In this document: positions 1 through 8,690 of the stretch, piece by piece | Layout of the letters: each line of letters begins with the position of its first letter | Position numbering within the stretch: the first letter of the stretch is position 1 | NCBI RefSeq assembly: GCF_001942335.1 | Contig: NZ_MKKH01000019.1 | Span: 1-53,566, forward strand | Direction: 5' to 3' | DNA: 53,566 bases | Origin: Cellulosimicrobium sp. CUA-896 | GTDB taxonomy: Bacteria > Actinomycetota > Actinomycetes > Actinomycetales > Cellulomonadaceae | Position numbers and translations under genes: made by a program | The notes under the pieces: model-generated | What the model was told of the DNA's origin: nothing | The model's input: the letters and a program-made list of their open reading frames with translations, nothing else | The model's database searches: none

Positions 1-2787
1 CGGAGGTGCTGGGGCTGCGCGGGCTGCGCCAGGAGCTGCGCGACCTGCTCATGCGGGCCGCGGAGCGCGGCCTCGCCCCTGTCGAGCTCGAGGCGCTCGG
101 CGGCCGGCACGGAGGCGGCCAGTGGGTGCTGGGCGCACAGGCTGTACGGGGAGTACCTCGACGTGACGGCGCTGCGGGCCGGCACGCCGGACGCGGCGCG
201 CGCCTCGACCCCGCCGTCGTCGTGGACGAGGCCGCCGAGGCGCTGCTCGCTGGGACGACGAGGTACCGGACGTGCCGCGGCCCCGCTGGGACCTCGTCGT
301 CGTCGACGACTACCAGGAGGCGACGGTGGCGACCGCGCGGCTCCTGCACGTCCTCCAGGACGACGCGCCCGTCTCGTGCTCCTGGCGGACCCCGACGCGG
401 CGGTCCAGGGCTTCCGCGGCGCGAGCCCCGGCCTCGTGGGCCGCGCCTCCGCGCCCCGGCGTCGCGGGCCGGGCGCGCGGGGAGAGCTCGGCGCGCGCGT
501 GGCGGTCCTCGGCACCGCCTGGCGGCAGCCCGACGCGCTGCGGGCGGTGACGCGCCGGGTCGCGGCGCACGTCGGCACGCTCTCCGGGGCGGTCCACCGC
601 GGGGCGGGCGCGCGCGGGCCGCGGGACGCGACGCGGGCGTCGGGGTCGAGGTCGCGGTCCTGTCCGGGGCCGCCCAGGAAGCGGCGTTCGTGGCGCGCGA
701 GCTGCGCGCCGAGCACCTGCTGCGGGGGACGCCGTGGCACCGCATGGCGGTCGTCGCGCGCACGGGCGGCCGCCTCGCGGCCCTGCGGCGCGAGCTCGTC
801 GCCGCGTCGGTCCCGGTCACCCTGCTGGGGTCCGACGTCCCGCTGCGCGACGAGCCCGCCGTGGCGCCGCTGCTCGCCGCGGTGCGCACGTGCGTCGCGC
901 CGACGGACGACGGACCGGCCCTCGACCCGGTGACGGCCGCGCTCCTGCTGCGTCCCCGCTCGGCGGGCTGGACGTGGTGGCGCTGCGCCGGCTGCGCCGC
1001 ACGTTGCGCGCCGAGGAGCTCGACGGGGGCGGCGGGAGGTCCTCCGACGCCCTGCTGGTCGAGCTGCTCGAGGACCCGGCCCGCGCGGCGACCCTGCCCG
1101 CCGTCGTGCGTCGCGGGCCGGCGGCGTCGTCGCGCGTGCGCTGGCCGCCGGCCGTGCCGCGGCGGCCGAGCCGGGGGCGAGCGCGCAGACCGTGCTGTGG
1201 GCGGTGTGGGCGTCGACCGGCCTCGCCGAGCGGTGGCGGTCCGCCGCGCTCGACGCGGCCCCGCGGGCGCGCGCGCCGACCGTGACCTCGACGCGGCGTC
1301 CCCTGTTCCGCGCCGCGGAGACGTTCGTCGACCGCATGCCCGGTGCTCCGGCGGGCGCTTCGTCGACTACCTCGCGTCCCACGGACCTGCCCCGCGGACT
1401 CGCTCGCGGCGCGGGGGAGCGGTGCCGACTCGGTGGCCGCGCTCACGCCGGCCGGTGCCGCCGGGGGCGAGTGGGACGTCGTCGTGGTCGCGGGCGTCCA
1501 GGACGGCGTCTGGCCCGACCTGCGGCTGCGCGACTCGCTGCTCGGGTCGCAGGCGCTCGTCGAGCTCCTCGCGGGCCGCTCGCACGACGCGCGGGGCGTC
1601 GGTCCCGAGGCGCGCGCCAGGTGCTCGCCGACGAGCTCCGGGCGTTCGTCGTGGCGACGTCGCGGGCCGCGCGCCGGCTGCTGGTCACCGCGGTCGAGGA
1701 CAGCGAGGACTCGCCGTCGGTCTTCTGCGACCTCGTCGTGCCGCCGACGGACCCCGGCGACGGTCCGGGCGACGGGGACGACGGGATCCCGGGTGCGCTC
1801 GAGGGTGCGCGCCGGCACGTGCAGGTCGGTGCCCCCCTCGACCTGCGCGGGCTCGTCGCCGCCGCGCGGTCGGCGCTCGTCGCCGACGCGGCACGGGGGG
1901 ACGCCGGCGTCGCGGCGCGCGAGGCCGCACGTCTGCTGGCGGACCTCGGCGAGCAGGGCGTCGCCGAGGCGCGGCCCGAGACGTGGTACGGCGTCGCCCC
2001 GGTCTCCAGCGTGGCCCCGCTGCGGTCCGACGACGAGACGGTCACCGTCTCGCCGTCGAAGGTCGAGACCGTGACGACGTGCGCGCTGCGCTGGTCGCTC
2101 GAGGCCGCGGGCGGGACGGCGCCCGACGCGGCCCACCAGAGCCTCGGGACGCTCGTGCACTCGATCGCGGAGAGCGCGCCGTCGGGCTCGCTGACGGACC
2201 TGCGCGCCGAGCTCGACCGGCGCTGGCCGGAGCTGGCCCTGCCCGACGGATGGCCGTCGCGCCAGCTCCGCCGCCGCGCCGACCGGATGGTGGAGAAGCT
2301 CGCCGCGTACCTCGCCGGCGCGGGCGAGGCGGTGCTGGTCGAGCCGTCGTTCGACGTGACGGTGGGCCGTGCGCGTCTGCGCGGCACGATCGACCGGGTC
2401 GAGGACGCCGGCGAGGGGAAGGTCCGCGTCGTCGACCTCAAGACCGGTCGCCGCACGGCCACGAAGGCCGAGGGGACCGAGCACCCGCAGCTCGGCGCGT
2501 ACCAGCTCGCCGTCGAGGCGGGCGGTCTCGACCTGCCCGAGGGGACGCGCAGCGCCGGCGCGCAGCTCGTCTACGTCGGCAGCACGCACGTCGGGCACGC
2601 CGTCGTCGCGCAGCCCGCCCTCGACCCGGCCCCGGACGGCTCGAGCTGGGCGCGCGACCTCGTGCAGGACGCGGCGGCGACGATGGCGTCGTCGACGTTC
2701 ACCGCACGCCAGAACGGGCTGTGCGAGGTGTGCCCGGTGCGGCGCTCGTGCCCCGTGCAGCCCGAGGGCAGGAAGGTCGTGGCATGA
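1..2787 (+). CDS. adnA: AdnA-like helicase-nuclease subunit (5' end outside window; multiply frameshifted)
   Basis: Large subunit of the actinobacterial AdnAB machine that unwinds and resects double-strand DNA ends before recombination. The gene starts before the window and ends with TGA at 2785-2787, overlapping adnB in an ATGA. The first 1.6 kb changes frame at least ten times; from about 1620 to the end it reads cleanly. Seen: a Walker-B-like VVVDDYQE near 300, where a DExQ helicase would have Glu as second residue; a UvrD-like VVVVAGVQDGVWPDLRLRD near 1480-1540; a PD-(D/E)XK nuclease core VVDLKTG near 2430; and four cysteines (codon at 2080, then CEVCPVRRSC at 2722-2751) laid out like the Fe-S cluster of AddB/Cas4-type nucleases. 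Together with adnB downstream and the nudC-uvrD2-whiB7 synteny this supports AdnA. The degraded Walker B fits the view that AdnA is not the lead motor. The frame breaks are most likely sequence errors. Confidence 0.85.
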
Positions 2788-5700
2788 GCAGCGAGCTGTT
2801 CGAGCTCCCGCAGGACGCGCAGCCCGCGCTCGGGACGGAGGTCGCGGCGGACGCGGCGCCCACGCCGACGCTCTCGGCCACGCGCATCGCCGACCTGCTC
2901 GGCCGGCCCCGGCCGACCCCCGAGCAGGTCGAGGTCGTCGAGGCGCCGCTCGAGCCGACCCTCGTGGTGGCCGGCGCCGGTTCCGGCAAGACGGAGACGA
3001 TGGCCGCGCGGGTGGTCTGGCTCATCGCCAACGAGCTCGTCGCGCCGGACGCCGTCCTCGGGCTGACGTTCACGCGCAAGGCCGCCGGCGAGCTCGCCGA
3101 GCGGGTCCAGACCCGGCTCGCCCAGCTCGGCCGGGCGCGAGGCACCACGGGCTCGGCCCTGACGCTGCTCGAGCGCCCGACCGTCGCGACCTACAACGCG
3201 TACGCGGCCTCGCTCGTCGCGGACCACGGCCTGCGCGTCGGGATCGAGCCCGGCGCCCGGCTCCTGGGCGAGGCGCAGCAGTGGCAGCTCGCGTCCGAGG
3301 TCGTCGAGAGCTGGGACGAGGACCTCGGCACCGACCGGGCGGTGAGCACGGTCGTCGCCGCCGTGCTCGGCCTGTCCGGCGCGCTCGGCGAGCACCTGCT
3401 CGAGCCCCACGACGCGCGCGACCGCCTCGCCGAGATCGCCGAGACCCTCGACGGGCTGCCGCTCGGGCCGCGCCAGAAGGCCCGGACGAAGGAGGTGGGC
3501 AAGCTCGTCGGCGACGTCGCGGAACGGGTCCGCCTGCTCGACGTCGTCGCCGAGTACCGGCGTCGCAAGCGCGCCACGGACTCCCTCGACTTCGGCGACC
3601 AGGTGGCGCTCGCCGCCCGGCTCGCGCGCGAGGTGCCCGTCGTCGGGGCCACGGAGCGCTCGCGGTACCGCGTCGTGCTGCTCGACGAGTACCAGGACAC
3701 CTCCCACGCGCAGGTCGAGCTCCTCGCCGGGCTGTTCGGCGGCGGCCACGCCGTCACCGCGGTCGGCGACCCGCACCAGTCGATCTACGGCTGGCGCGGC
3801 GCGAGCGCCGGGGGCCTCGCGCGGTTCCCGGACCGGTTCCGCCGGGCCGACGGCGCCGGTGCCGCCGTGCACTACCTGTCCACGTCCTGGCGCAACGACG
3901 CCGCGGTGCTCGGCGCGGCCAACGTGACGTCCGCACCGCTGCGGGCCGGGACGGGCGGGCACGGCGACGCGGTGGCGGTCCCGCCCCTCGCGCTGCGCCC
4001 GGGCGCCGGCCCCGGGTCGGTGGCCGCCCACGTCGCGGCGACGCCCGACGAGGAGGCGGCCGCCGTCGCCGACTTCGTCGCCGCGCGCTGGCGTCCGGGG
4101 CGCGCGCCGGGTGGACGCGTCACGGCCGCCGTGCTGTGCCGCAAGCGCAGCCAGTTCGCCGCCATGGAGGTGGCGCTGCGCCGCCGCGGCCTGCCCGTCG
4201 AGGTCGTCGGTCTCGGCGGCCTGCTCACGACGCCCGAGGTGGTGGACGTCGTCACGCTGCTGGAGGCCGTGCACGACCCGTCCCGCGGCGACGCGCTCGT
4301 CCGGCTGCTCACCGGGCCCCGCGTCAACCTCGGCGCGGCCGACCTCCACGCGCTGGGGTCGCACGCGGCGGACCTCGCCCGGCTGGACGGCGGACCGGGA
4401 CGGCTCCCGCGCGACCGGCGCGTCCCGGCCGACGCCGAGGCGACGGCGCCGTCGTTGCGACGCGTCGACCACCGCTCGATCGTCGACGCGCTCGACGACC
4501 TGCCGGCACCGGGTGCGGCGGCCGCCGACGGGCGCGTGCTCGGCGCCGCCGCCCACCACCGGCTCGCCGCGCTCGCGGACGTCCTGCGCAGCCTGCGCGG
4601 GCTGACGTACCTGTCCCTGCCCGAGCTCGTCGTCGAGGCGGAGCGGGCGCTCGGTCTCGACGTCGAGGCCGCGACCACCGCGACGCTCCTCGCGACCCCC
4701 GGGATGGCCGACCCCGACGCGGTCAGCGACCGCGCGCGCGAGCACCTCGACGCGCTGCGGGACGTCGCGGCGACCTTCGCGCAGACCGCCGACGTGGCGA
4801 CGCTCGGGGCGTTCCTCGCCTGGCTGGGCGTCGCGGCGTCGCGGGAGAACGGGCTCGACCTGCCCGTGCGCGAGCCCGACCCGGACGCCGTCCAGGTCAT
4901 CACCGCGCACGCCGCCAAGGGGCTCGAGTGGGACGTCGTCGCCGTGCCGGGGCTCGTCGACGGCGTCTTCCCGACGGTCGCGCAGAACGCGTCGGGCACG
5001 CGGGCGGACAGCGGCTGGCTGACGGACGTCGCGCAGCTGCCGTACCCGCTGCGCGGCGACGCGGCCGACCTCCCGGCGTTCCGCTACGACCTCGCGAGCG
5101 ACACGAAGGACCTCGTCGCGCGGCGCGACGCGTTCCGCGCCGAGTGCGGCGAGCACCAGCTCGCGGAGGAGCGCCGCCTGGCCTACGTCGCGTTCACCCG
5201 TGCGCGCCGCGAGCTGCTCCTCACGGCGGCGTGGTGGCAGGGCGGGTCGAACCCGCGGTCGCTGTCCCCGTTCCTGCTCGAGCTCGCCGAGGCGGGAGCG
5301 GTCTCGACCGACGACTGGGCCGCCGCGCCCGAGCCCGGTGCCCCGAACCCGCTCGAGGACGTCGAGGTCACCGCGACGTGGCCGGCGGGCGACGACCTGG
5401 CGCCGGGCTCGGCACGCGCCGTCCTGCGCGCCACGGCGGACCGCGTGGCCCGTGCGGCGGCCGAGCGGGACGACCTCGTGCGGGCGTCCCGCACAACCGG
5501 CGAAGAGCCGCGGGACCCGGGCCTCACCGCGCGCGAGGGCGTGCTCGTGGACGCGGACGGACGCGACCTCGTGGCGCTCGCGCGCGTGCTCCTCGCCGAG
5601 CGCGCCGACCGTGCGGGTCGGGACGTCGCGCTGCCGGCGCACGTGTCGGCCTCCGGGCTCGTGCGGCTCGCGAGCGACCGGGCGGAGTTCGCCCTGCACC

Positions 5701-6239
5701 TGCGCCGCCCGGTGCCGAGCGAACCCACGGTGCACGCCCGGCGCGGCACCCGGTTCCACCTGTGGGCCGAGCGGTACTTCCGCAGCTCGTCGCTGCTCGA
5801 CGTCGAGGACCTCCCCGGCGCCGACGACGCGGACCTCGACCCCGACCAGGACCTGGAGGCGCTCCAGCGCACGTTCCTCGCGTCGTCGTGGGCGGCGCGC
5901 ACGCCGGTCGCGGTCGAGGTGGACGTCGAGACGCCCGTCGGCTCGACGGTCCTGCGCTCACGCATCGACGCCGTGTTCCCCGAGCTGCCGGAGCACGCGG
6001 GCGGCGCGACGGACGCGGTCGTCGTCGTGGACTGGAAGACGGGGCGCGCGCCGTCGGACCCCCAGGCCCGCCGTGCGCGGGAGGTGCAGCTCGCGGTGTA
6101 CCGGCTCGCGTGGTCGCGGTGGTCCGGGCTCCCGCTGGAGAAGGTGCACGCGGCCTTCTACCACGTGGCCTCCGACGAGACCGTGCGCCCCGAGCGGCTG
6201 CTCGGCGAGGCGGAGATCGAGGCGCTCCTGCGCGGCTGA
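2784..6239 (+). CDS. adnB: AdnB-like UvrD-family helicase with C-terminal RecB-type nuclease
   Basis: Lead motor and second nuclease of AdnAB (1151 aa; mycobacterial AdnB is about 1100). The ATG overlaps the adnA stop by four bases, so the two are translationally coupled. Superfamily 1A motifs appear in order: Walker A GAGSGKT (about residues 63-70), LTFTRKAAGELAERV, Walker B DEYQDTS (301-307), VGDPHQSIYGWRGAS (about 326), HAAKGLEWDVV (about 709) and YVAFTRARREL (about 800). The C-terminal nuclease has VVVVDWKTG with the catalytic Asp/Lys near 1083-1085. Unlike adnA this gene reads without a break, so both ATPase and nuclease look active. AdnA and AdnB work as a heterodimer on DNA ends in the cytoplasm. 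Confidence 0.93.
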   Translation: MSSELFELPQDAQPALGTEVAADAAPTPTLSATRIADLLGRPRPTPEQVEVVEAPLEPTLVVAGAGSGKTETMAARVVWLIANELVAPDAVLGLTFTRKAAGELAERVQTRLAQLGRARGTTGSALTLLERPTVATYNAYAASLVADHGLRVGIEPGARLLGEAQQWQLASEVVESWDEDLGTDRAVSTVVAAVLGLSGALGEHLLEPHDARDRLAEIAETLDGLPLGPRQKARTKEVGKLVGDVAERVRLLDVVAEYRRRKRATDSLDFGDQVALAARLAREVPVVGATERSRYRVVLLDEYQDTSHAQVELLAGLFGGGHAVTAVGDPHQSIYGWRGASAGGLARFPDRFRRADGAGAAVHYLSTSWRNDAAVLGAANVTSAPLRAGTGGHGDAVAVPPLALRPGAGPGSVAAHVAATPDEEAAAVADFVAARWRPGRAPGGRVTAAVLCRKRSQFAAMEVALRRRGLPVEVVGLGGLLTTPEVVDVVTLLEAVHDPSRGDALVRLLTGPRVNLGAADLHALGSHAADLARLDGGPGRLPRDRRVPADAEATAPSLRRVDHRSIVDALDDLPAPGAAAADGRVLGAAAHHRLAALADVLRSLRGLTYLSLPELVVEAERALGLDVEAATTATLLATPGMADPDAVSDRAREHLDALRDVAATFAQTADVATLGAFLAWLGVAASRENGLDLPVREPDPDAVQVITAHAAKGLEWDVVAVPGLVDGVFPTVAQNASGTRADSGWLTDVAQLPYPLRGDAADLPAFRYDLASDTKDLVARRDAFRAECGEHQLAEERRLAYVAFTRARRELLLTAAWWQGGSNPRSLSPFLLELAEAGAVSTDDWAAAPEPGAPNPLEDVEVTATWPAGDDLAPGSARAVLRATADRVARAAAERDDLVRASRTTGEEPRDPGLTAREGVLVDADGRDLVALARVLLAERADRAGRDVALPAHVSASGLVRLASDRAEFALHLRRPVPSEPTVHARRGTRFHLWAERYFRSSSLLDVEDLPGADDADLDPDQDLEALQRTFLASSWAARTPVAVEVDVETPVGSTVLRSRIDAVFPELPEHAGGATDAVVVVDWKTGRAPSDPQARRAREVQLAVYRLAWSRWSGLPLEKVHAAFYHVASDETVRPERLLGEAEIEALLRG

Positions 6240-6258
6240 CGCGCGCACGGCGGGACCG

Positions 6259-7182
6259 TCAGTCGTCCTCGGCCGCGCGCGTGGCCTCCTCGAGGTCGGC
6301 GAGCATGTCCAGCGCGTCGGCGATGACGTCGTCCAGCCCGTGCCGCACGCCGTGCAGCAGCCAGCGCGCGAGCGCGAGCTCGCCCACCAGCAGCGCCCGT
6401 TCGGTCAGGTGATGGTCCGTGAGCTCGGTGCGCCGCAGCAGGTACGCCTCCATCACGGAGTCCACGGCCTCGGGCGGCGCCGAGACGAGGAGCCAGGCGA
6501 GGTCGTCCGCGGGGTCCGCGACGCGCGCGTCCGACCAGCCCGTGACGGTCGTGACCCGGCCCCGGGACACGAGGACCTGGTCCGGGCCGAGGTCGCCGTG
6601 CACGACGACGGGCTGGAACCGCCACAGCGAGACGTCCTCGAGCGCGGACTCCCAGCGCCGCAGCAGCGAGGCCGGCACCTTGCCCGTGGCCGCCGCCTCG
6701 TCGAGCTCGGCCATGCGGCGGGCGCGGTACGTCTCCGCGTCGTAGGCGGGGAGGCCGGCGTCGTCGACGACCGCGCGCGGGAGCTCGTGGACCGAGGCGA
6801 CGGCGCGGCCGAGGTCGGCGGCCAGGCCCGGGCCCGGGCGCAGCGTCTCGACGTCGAGCGGCTCGCCCTCGACCGCCGGGTGCACGACGGCGCGGCCGCC
6901 CTCGGGCAGCGGCGCGGACCCGCTGATACGCGGGACCGCGAAGGGCAGCGCACCCGACTCGACGTGGACCTGGAGGCTCGCGAGCAGCTCGGTCTCCGCC
7001 TCCAGCGCCGCACCGGCCTGCAGGCTGCGCGGCGCACGCACCGTCCAGCGCACGCCGTCCGCGTCGGTGACGACCGCGGCGTCGTAGTCGCCGGGATCGG
7101 CGGCGGGCCGCGCCGACCGCGCGTCCAGGCCCGGCAGGGCGGCCGTCGCGAGCGCGGCGAGGGTGAGGGCAGAGCGAGGCAC
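6259..7182 (-). CDS. Aminoglycoside phosphotransferase-like (APH fold) protein
   Basis: A 307-aa protein of the choline-kinase/APH superfamily that would phosphorylate a small molecule or protein; the substrate cannot be told. The catalytic-loop motif HGDLGPDQ starts at His195, with Gln at the place of the usual metal-binding Asn. The following DxD-type region reads VTGWSDARVADPADDLAWLL, with Gly-Trp replacing the usual Ile-Asp-Trp, so activity is uncertain. GTG 7182 is chosen because a TACGTT -10 element lies exactly six bases upstream and the conserved reading begins there. It is convergent with adnB (19 bp between stops) and divergent from nudC. In M. tuberculosis this slot between adnB and nudC holds a different gene (Rv3200c). 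APH-like genes here are not evidence of drug resistance. Confidence 0.75.
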   Translation of the reverse strand: MPRSALTLAALATAALPGLDARSARPAADPGDYDAAVVTDADGVRWTVRAPRSLQAGAALEAETELLASLQVHVESGALPFAVPRISGSAPLPEGGRAVVHPAVEGEPLDVETLRPGPGLAADLGRAVASVHELPRAVVDDAGLPAYDAETYRARRMAELDEAAATGKVPASLLRRWESALEDVSLWRFQPVVVHGDLGPDQVLVSRGRVTTVTGWSDARVADPADDLAWLLVSAPPEAVDSVMEAYLLRRTELTDHHLTERALLVGELALARWLLHGVRHGLDDVIADALDMLADLEEATRAAEDD

Positions 7183-7188
7183 GTGCCC

Positions 7189-7194
7189 AACGTA
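7189..7194 (-). promoter_or_regulatory. -10 element, leaderless promoter for the APH-like gene
   Basis: TACGTT on the minus strand, followed by six bases and then the GTG start at 7182. This spacing puts transcription initiation on or next to the start codon, so the mRNA is probably leaderless. The same layout recurs at several genes in the window. Confidence 0.55.
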
Positions 7195-7257
7195 GCCGTT
7201 CGGGGCGCGTGCCCGCCCGTCCGCCGGGCCGCGTCGGCGACCCGTGGCGCCGTGGCC

Positions 7258-7263
7258 TACGGT
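7258..7263 (+). promoter_or_regulatory. -10 element, leaderless promoter for nudC
   Basis: TACGGT followed by CGACGG and then the GTG start at 7270. No Shine-Dalgarno sequence precedes the GTG. It faces the APH-like promoter, so the 87-bp gap holds two back-to-back promoters. Confidence 0.55.
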
Positions 7264-7269
7264 CGACGG

Positions 7270-8271
7270 GTGAGCCCCGTGACCCGCGCCCCGCGCACCC
7301 TGCCGCAGCCCCTCGACACGGCCGCCCTCGACCGCGCGGCGCACCGGCGGACGGAGCCGCACCTCGTCCGCGTGCTCCGCGACGAGCCGACGACCCGGGT
7401 CGTCCTCGTGCACCGGGGCCGCCTCGCCGTCGCCACGGGTGGCGGGCTCGAGCTGCTGCCGCCCGAGGCGCTCACCGACGTGCCGGCCGACGGGGAACGG
7501 CCCCGCTGGCTGTTCCTCGGGGAGGAGACCGGCGTGGTCGGGACGCCGACGTCGTACCTGGCGCTCGTCCTGCCCGACGACGCCGACGCCGAGGACGTCG
7601 ACATCGAGGGCGTCGACCCGGCCGGTCCGCTCGCGCTGCTCGCCCGCGAGCACACCTGGGCCGGTCTCCGCGAGCTGTCCCCGCGCCTCGACCCGGCACC
7701 GGCCGCGCTGGCGACCGAGGCCGTCGCGCTCGCCGCGTGGCACGCCGTCCACGAGCGGTGCCCGCGCTGCGGCGAGCCCACGACGCTCGAGAACGCGGGC
7801 TGGACGCGCCGCTGCGTCGCGCAGGGCACGGAGCTCTACCCGCGCACCGACCCCGCGGTCATCATGGCGGTCGTCCGCGAGGAGCCCGAGGAGATGCTGC
7901 TGCTCGGGCACGCCGCGCACTGGCCGGACCGGCGGTTCTCGACGCTCGCCGGCTACGTCGAGCCGGGCGAGTCGCTCGAGAACGCCGTGCGGCGCGAGGT
8001 GCGCGAGGAGGTCGGCGTCGAGGTCGGCGAGGTCGAGTACCGCGGCAGCCAGCCGTGGCCGTTCCCCGCCTCGCTCATGGTCGCGTTCGTCGCCCGCGCG
8101 CGGACCGCGGACCTGCACCCCGACGGCGTCGAGCTCACCGACGCGCGCTGGTTCACGCGCGCCGGGCTCGAGCGGGACGTGCGGTCGGGGGAGGTCCTCC
8201 TGCCGGGGCGCGGGTCCGTGGCCCGCGCCCTGGTGGAGGAGTGGTTCGGCGGGGCGCTTCCCGGCGCGTGA
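7270..8271 (+). CDS. nudC: NudC-type NAD(H) pyrophosphatase / RNA deNADding Nudix hydrolase
   Basis: A 333-aa Nudix hydrolase of the NADH pyrophosphatase family, which hydrolyses NAD(H) to NMN(H) and AMP and in other bacteria removes NAD caps from RNA. Seen: zinc-ribbon start CPRCG at Cys164 and Cys167; the YPRTDPAVI strand; a complete Nudix box from Gly228 (GYVEPGESL then REVREEVGV); and the family signature SQPWPFPASLM at about residue 260. Only one cysteine (RRCVAQG) is visible where E. coli NudC has its second CxxC pair, so the zinc site is incomplete or rearranged. It lies between the APH-like gene and mycoredoxin as in the conserved actinobacterial block (Rv3199c position). The stop lies 8 bp from the convergent mycoredoxin stop. 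Confidence 0.92.
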   Translation: MSPVTRAPRTLPQPLDTAALDRAAHRRTEPHLVRVLRDEPTTRVVLVHRGRLAVATGGGLELLPPEALTDVPADGERPRWLFLGEETGVVGTPTSYLALVLPDDADAEDVDIEGVDPAGPLALLAREHTWAGLRELSPRLDPAPAALATEAVALAAWHAVHERCPRCGEPTTLENAGWTRRCVAQGTELYPRTDPAVIMAVVREEPEEMLLLGHAAHWPDRRFSTLAGYVEPGESLENAVRREVREEVGVEVGEVEYRGSQPWPFPASLMVAFVARARTADLHPDGVELTDARWFTRAGLERDVRSGEVLLPGRGSVARALVEEWFGGALPGA

Positions 8272-8279
8272 CCGCGGCG

Positions 8280-8546
8280 TCAGGCGGTGAGGCGCTGCTT
8301 GACCTCGGCGAGCGACGGGTTGGTCGCGGCGGAGCCGTCCGGGAAGACGACCGTGGGCACGGTCTGGTTGCCGTCGTTGACCTGCTCGACGAACGCCGCC
8401 GTCTCGGGGTGCTCCTCGATGTTCACCTCGGTGTACCCGATGCCCTCGGACTCGAGCTGCGTCTTGAGCCGGCGGCAGTAGCCGCACCAGCTCGTCGAGT
8501 ACATGACGATCGAGCCGGCGGCGGGCGTGGTCGGGGCGGTGGCCAT
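8280..8546 (-). CDS. mrx1: Mycoredoxin-1-like glutaredoxin
   Basis: A small 88-aa thioredoxin-fold protein that reduces mycothiol mixed disulfides in actinobacteria, which lack glutathione. The active site is WCGYC with Cys21 and Cys24, identical to the CGYC of mycobacterial Mrx1 (Rv3198A), and the cis-proline loop is TVPTVVF near residue 62. Length matches the family. It lies between nudC and uvrD2 exactly as in mycobacteria. A GAGGAG ribosome binding site lies upstream of the ATG. It is a soluble cytoplasmic redox enzyme. Confidence 0.92.
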   Translation of the reverse strand: MATAPTTPAAGSIVMYSTSWCGYCRRLKTQLESEGIGYTEVNIEEHPETAAFVEQVNDGNQTVPTVVFPDGSAATNPSLAEVKQRLTA

Positions 8547-8676
8547 CGTGGAGGTCTCCTCGGGGGTCTCGGGGTCGGGCTGCGGTCGCAGCCTCGCACC
8601 GGACGGTCAACGCCGCATCCGCCGCCCGTTGTTCCCGGGCGGTGCCCGCGGCGTGCCGGGTGTGGGACCGGGCTGC

Positions 8677-8682
8677 GAGAAT
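8677..8682 (+). promoter_or_regulatory. Possible -10 element for uvrD2
   Basis: GAGAAT lies five bases before an in-frame GTG (8688) and eight before the ATG (8691). This resembles the leaderless promoters elsewhere in the window but lacks the T at the first position, so it is tentative. Confidence 0.35.
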
Positions 8683-8690
8683 CGCGGGTG

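Noticed and set aside
2571..5759. Very long antisense open frame over adnB (1062 codons)
   Set aside because: High GC removes stops from shadow frames. The translation is Arg/Gly/Val-rich with no domain, while adnB on the plus strand has all helicase and nuclease motifs.
6259..7182. Aminoglycoside resistance gene
   Set aside because: Only the broad APH/choline kinase fold is present, with altered catalytic surroundings and a place in a housekeeping block. Resistance cannot be claimed.
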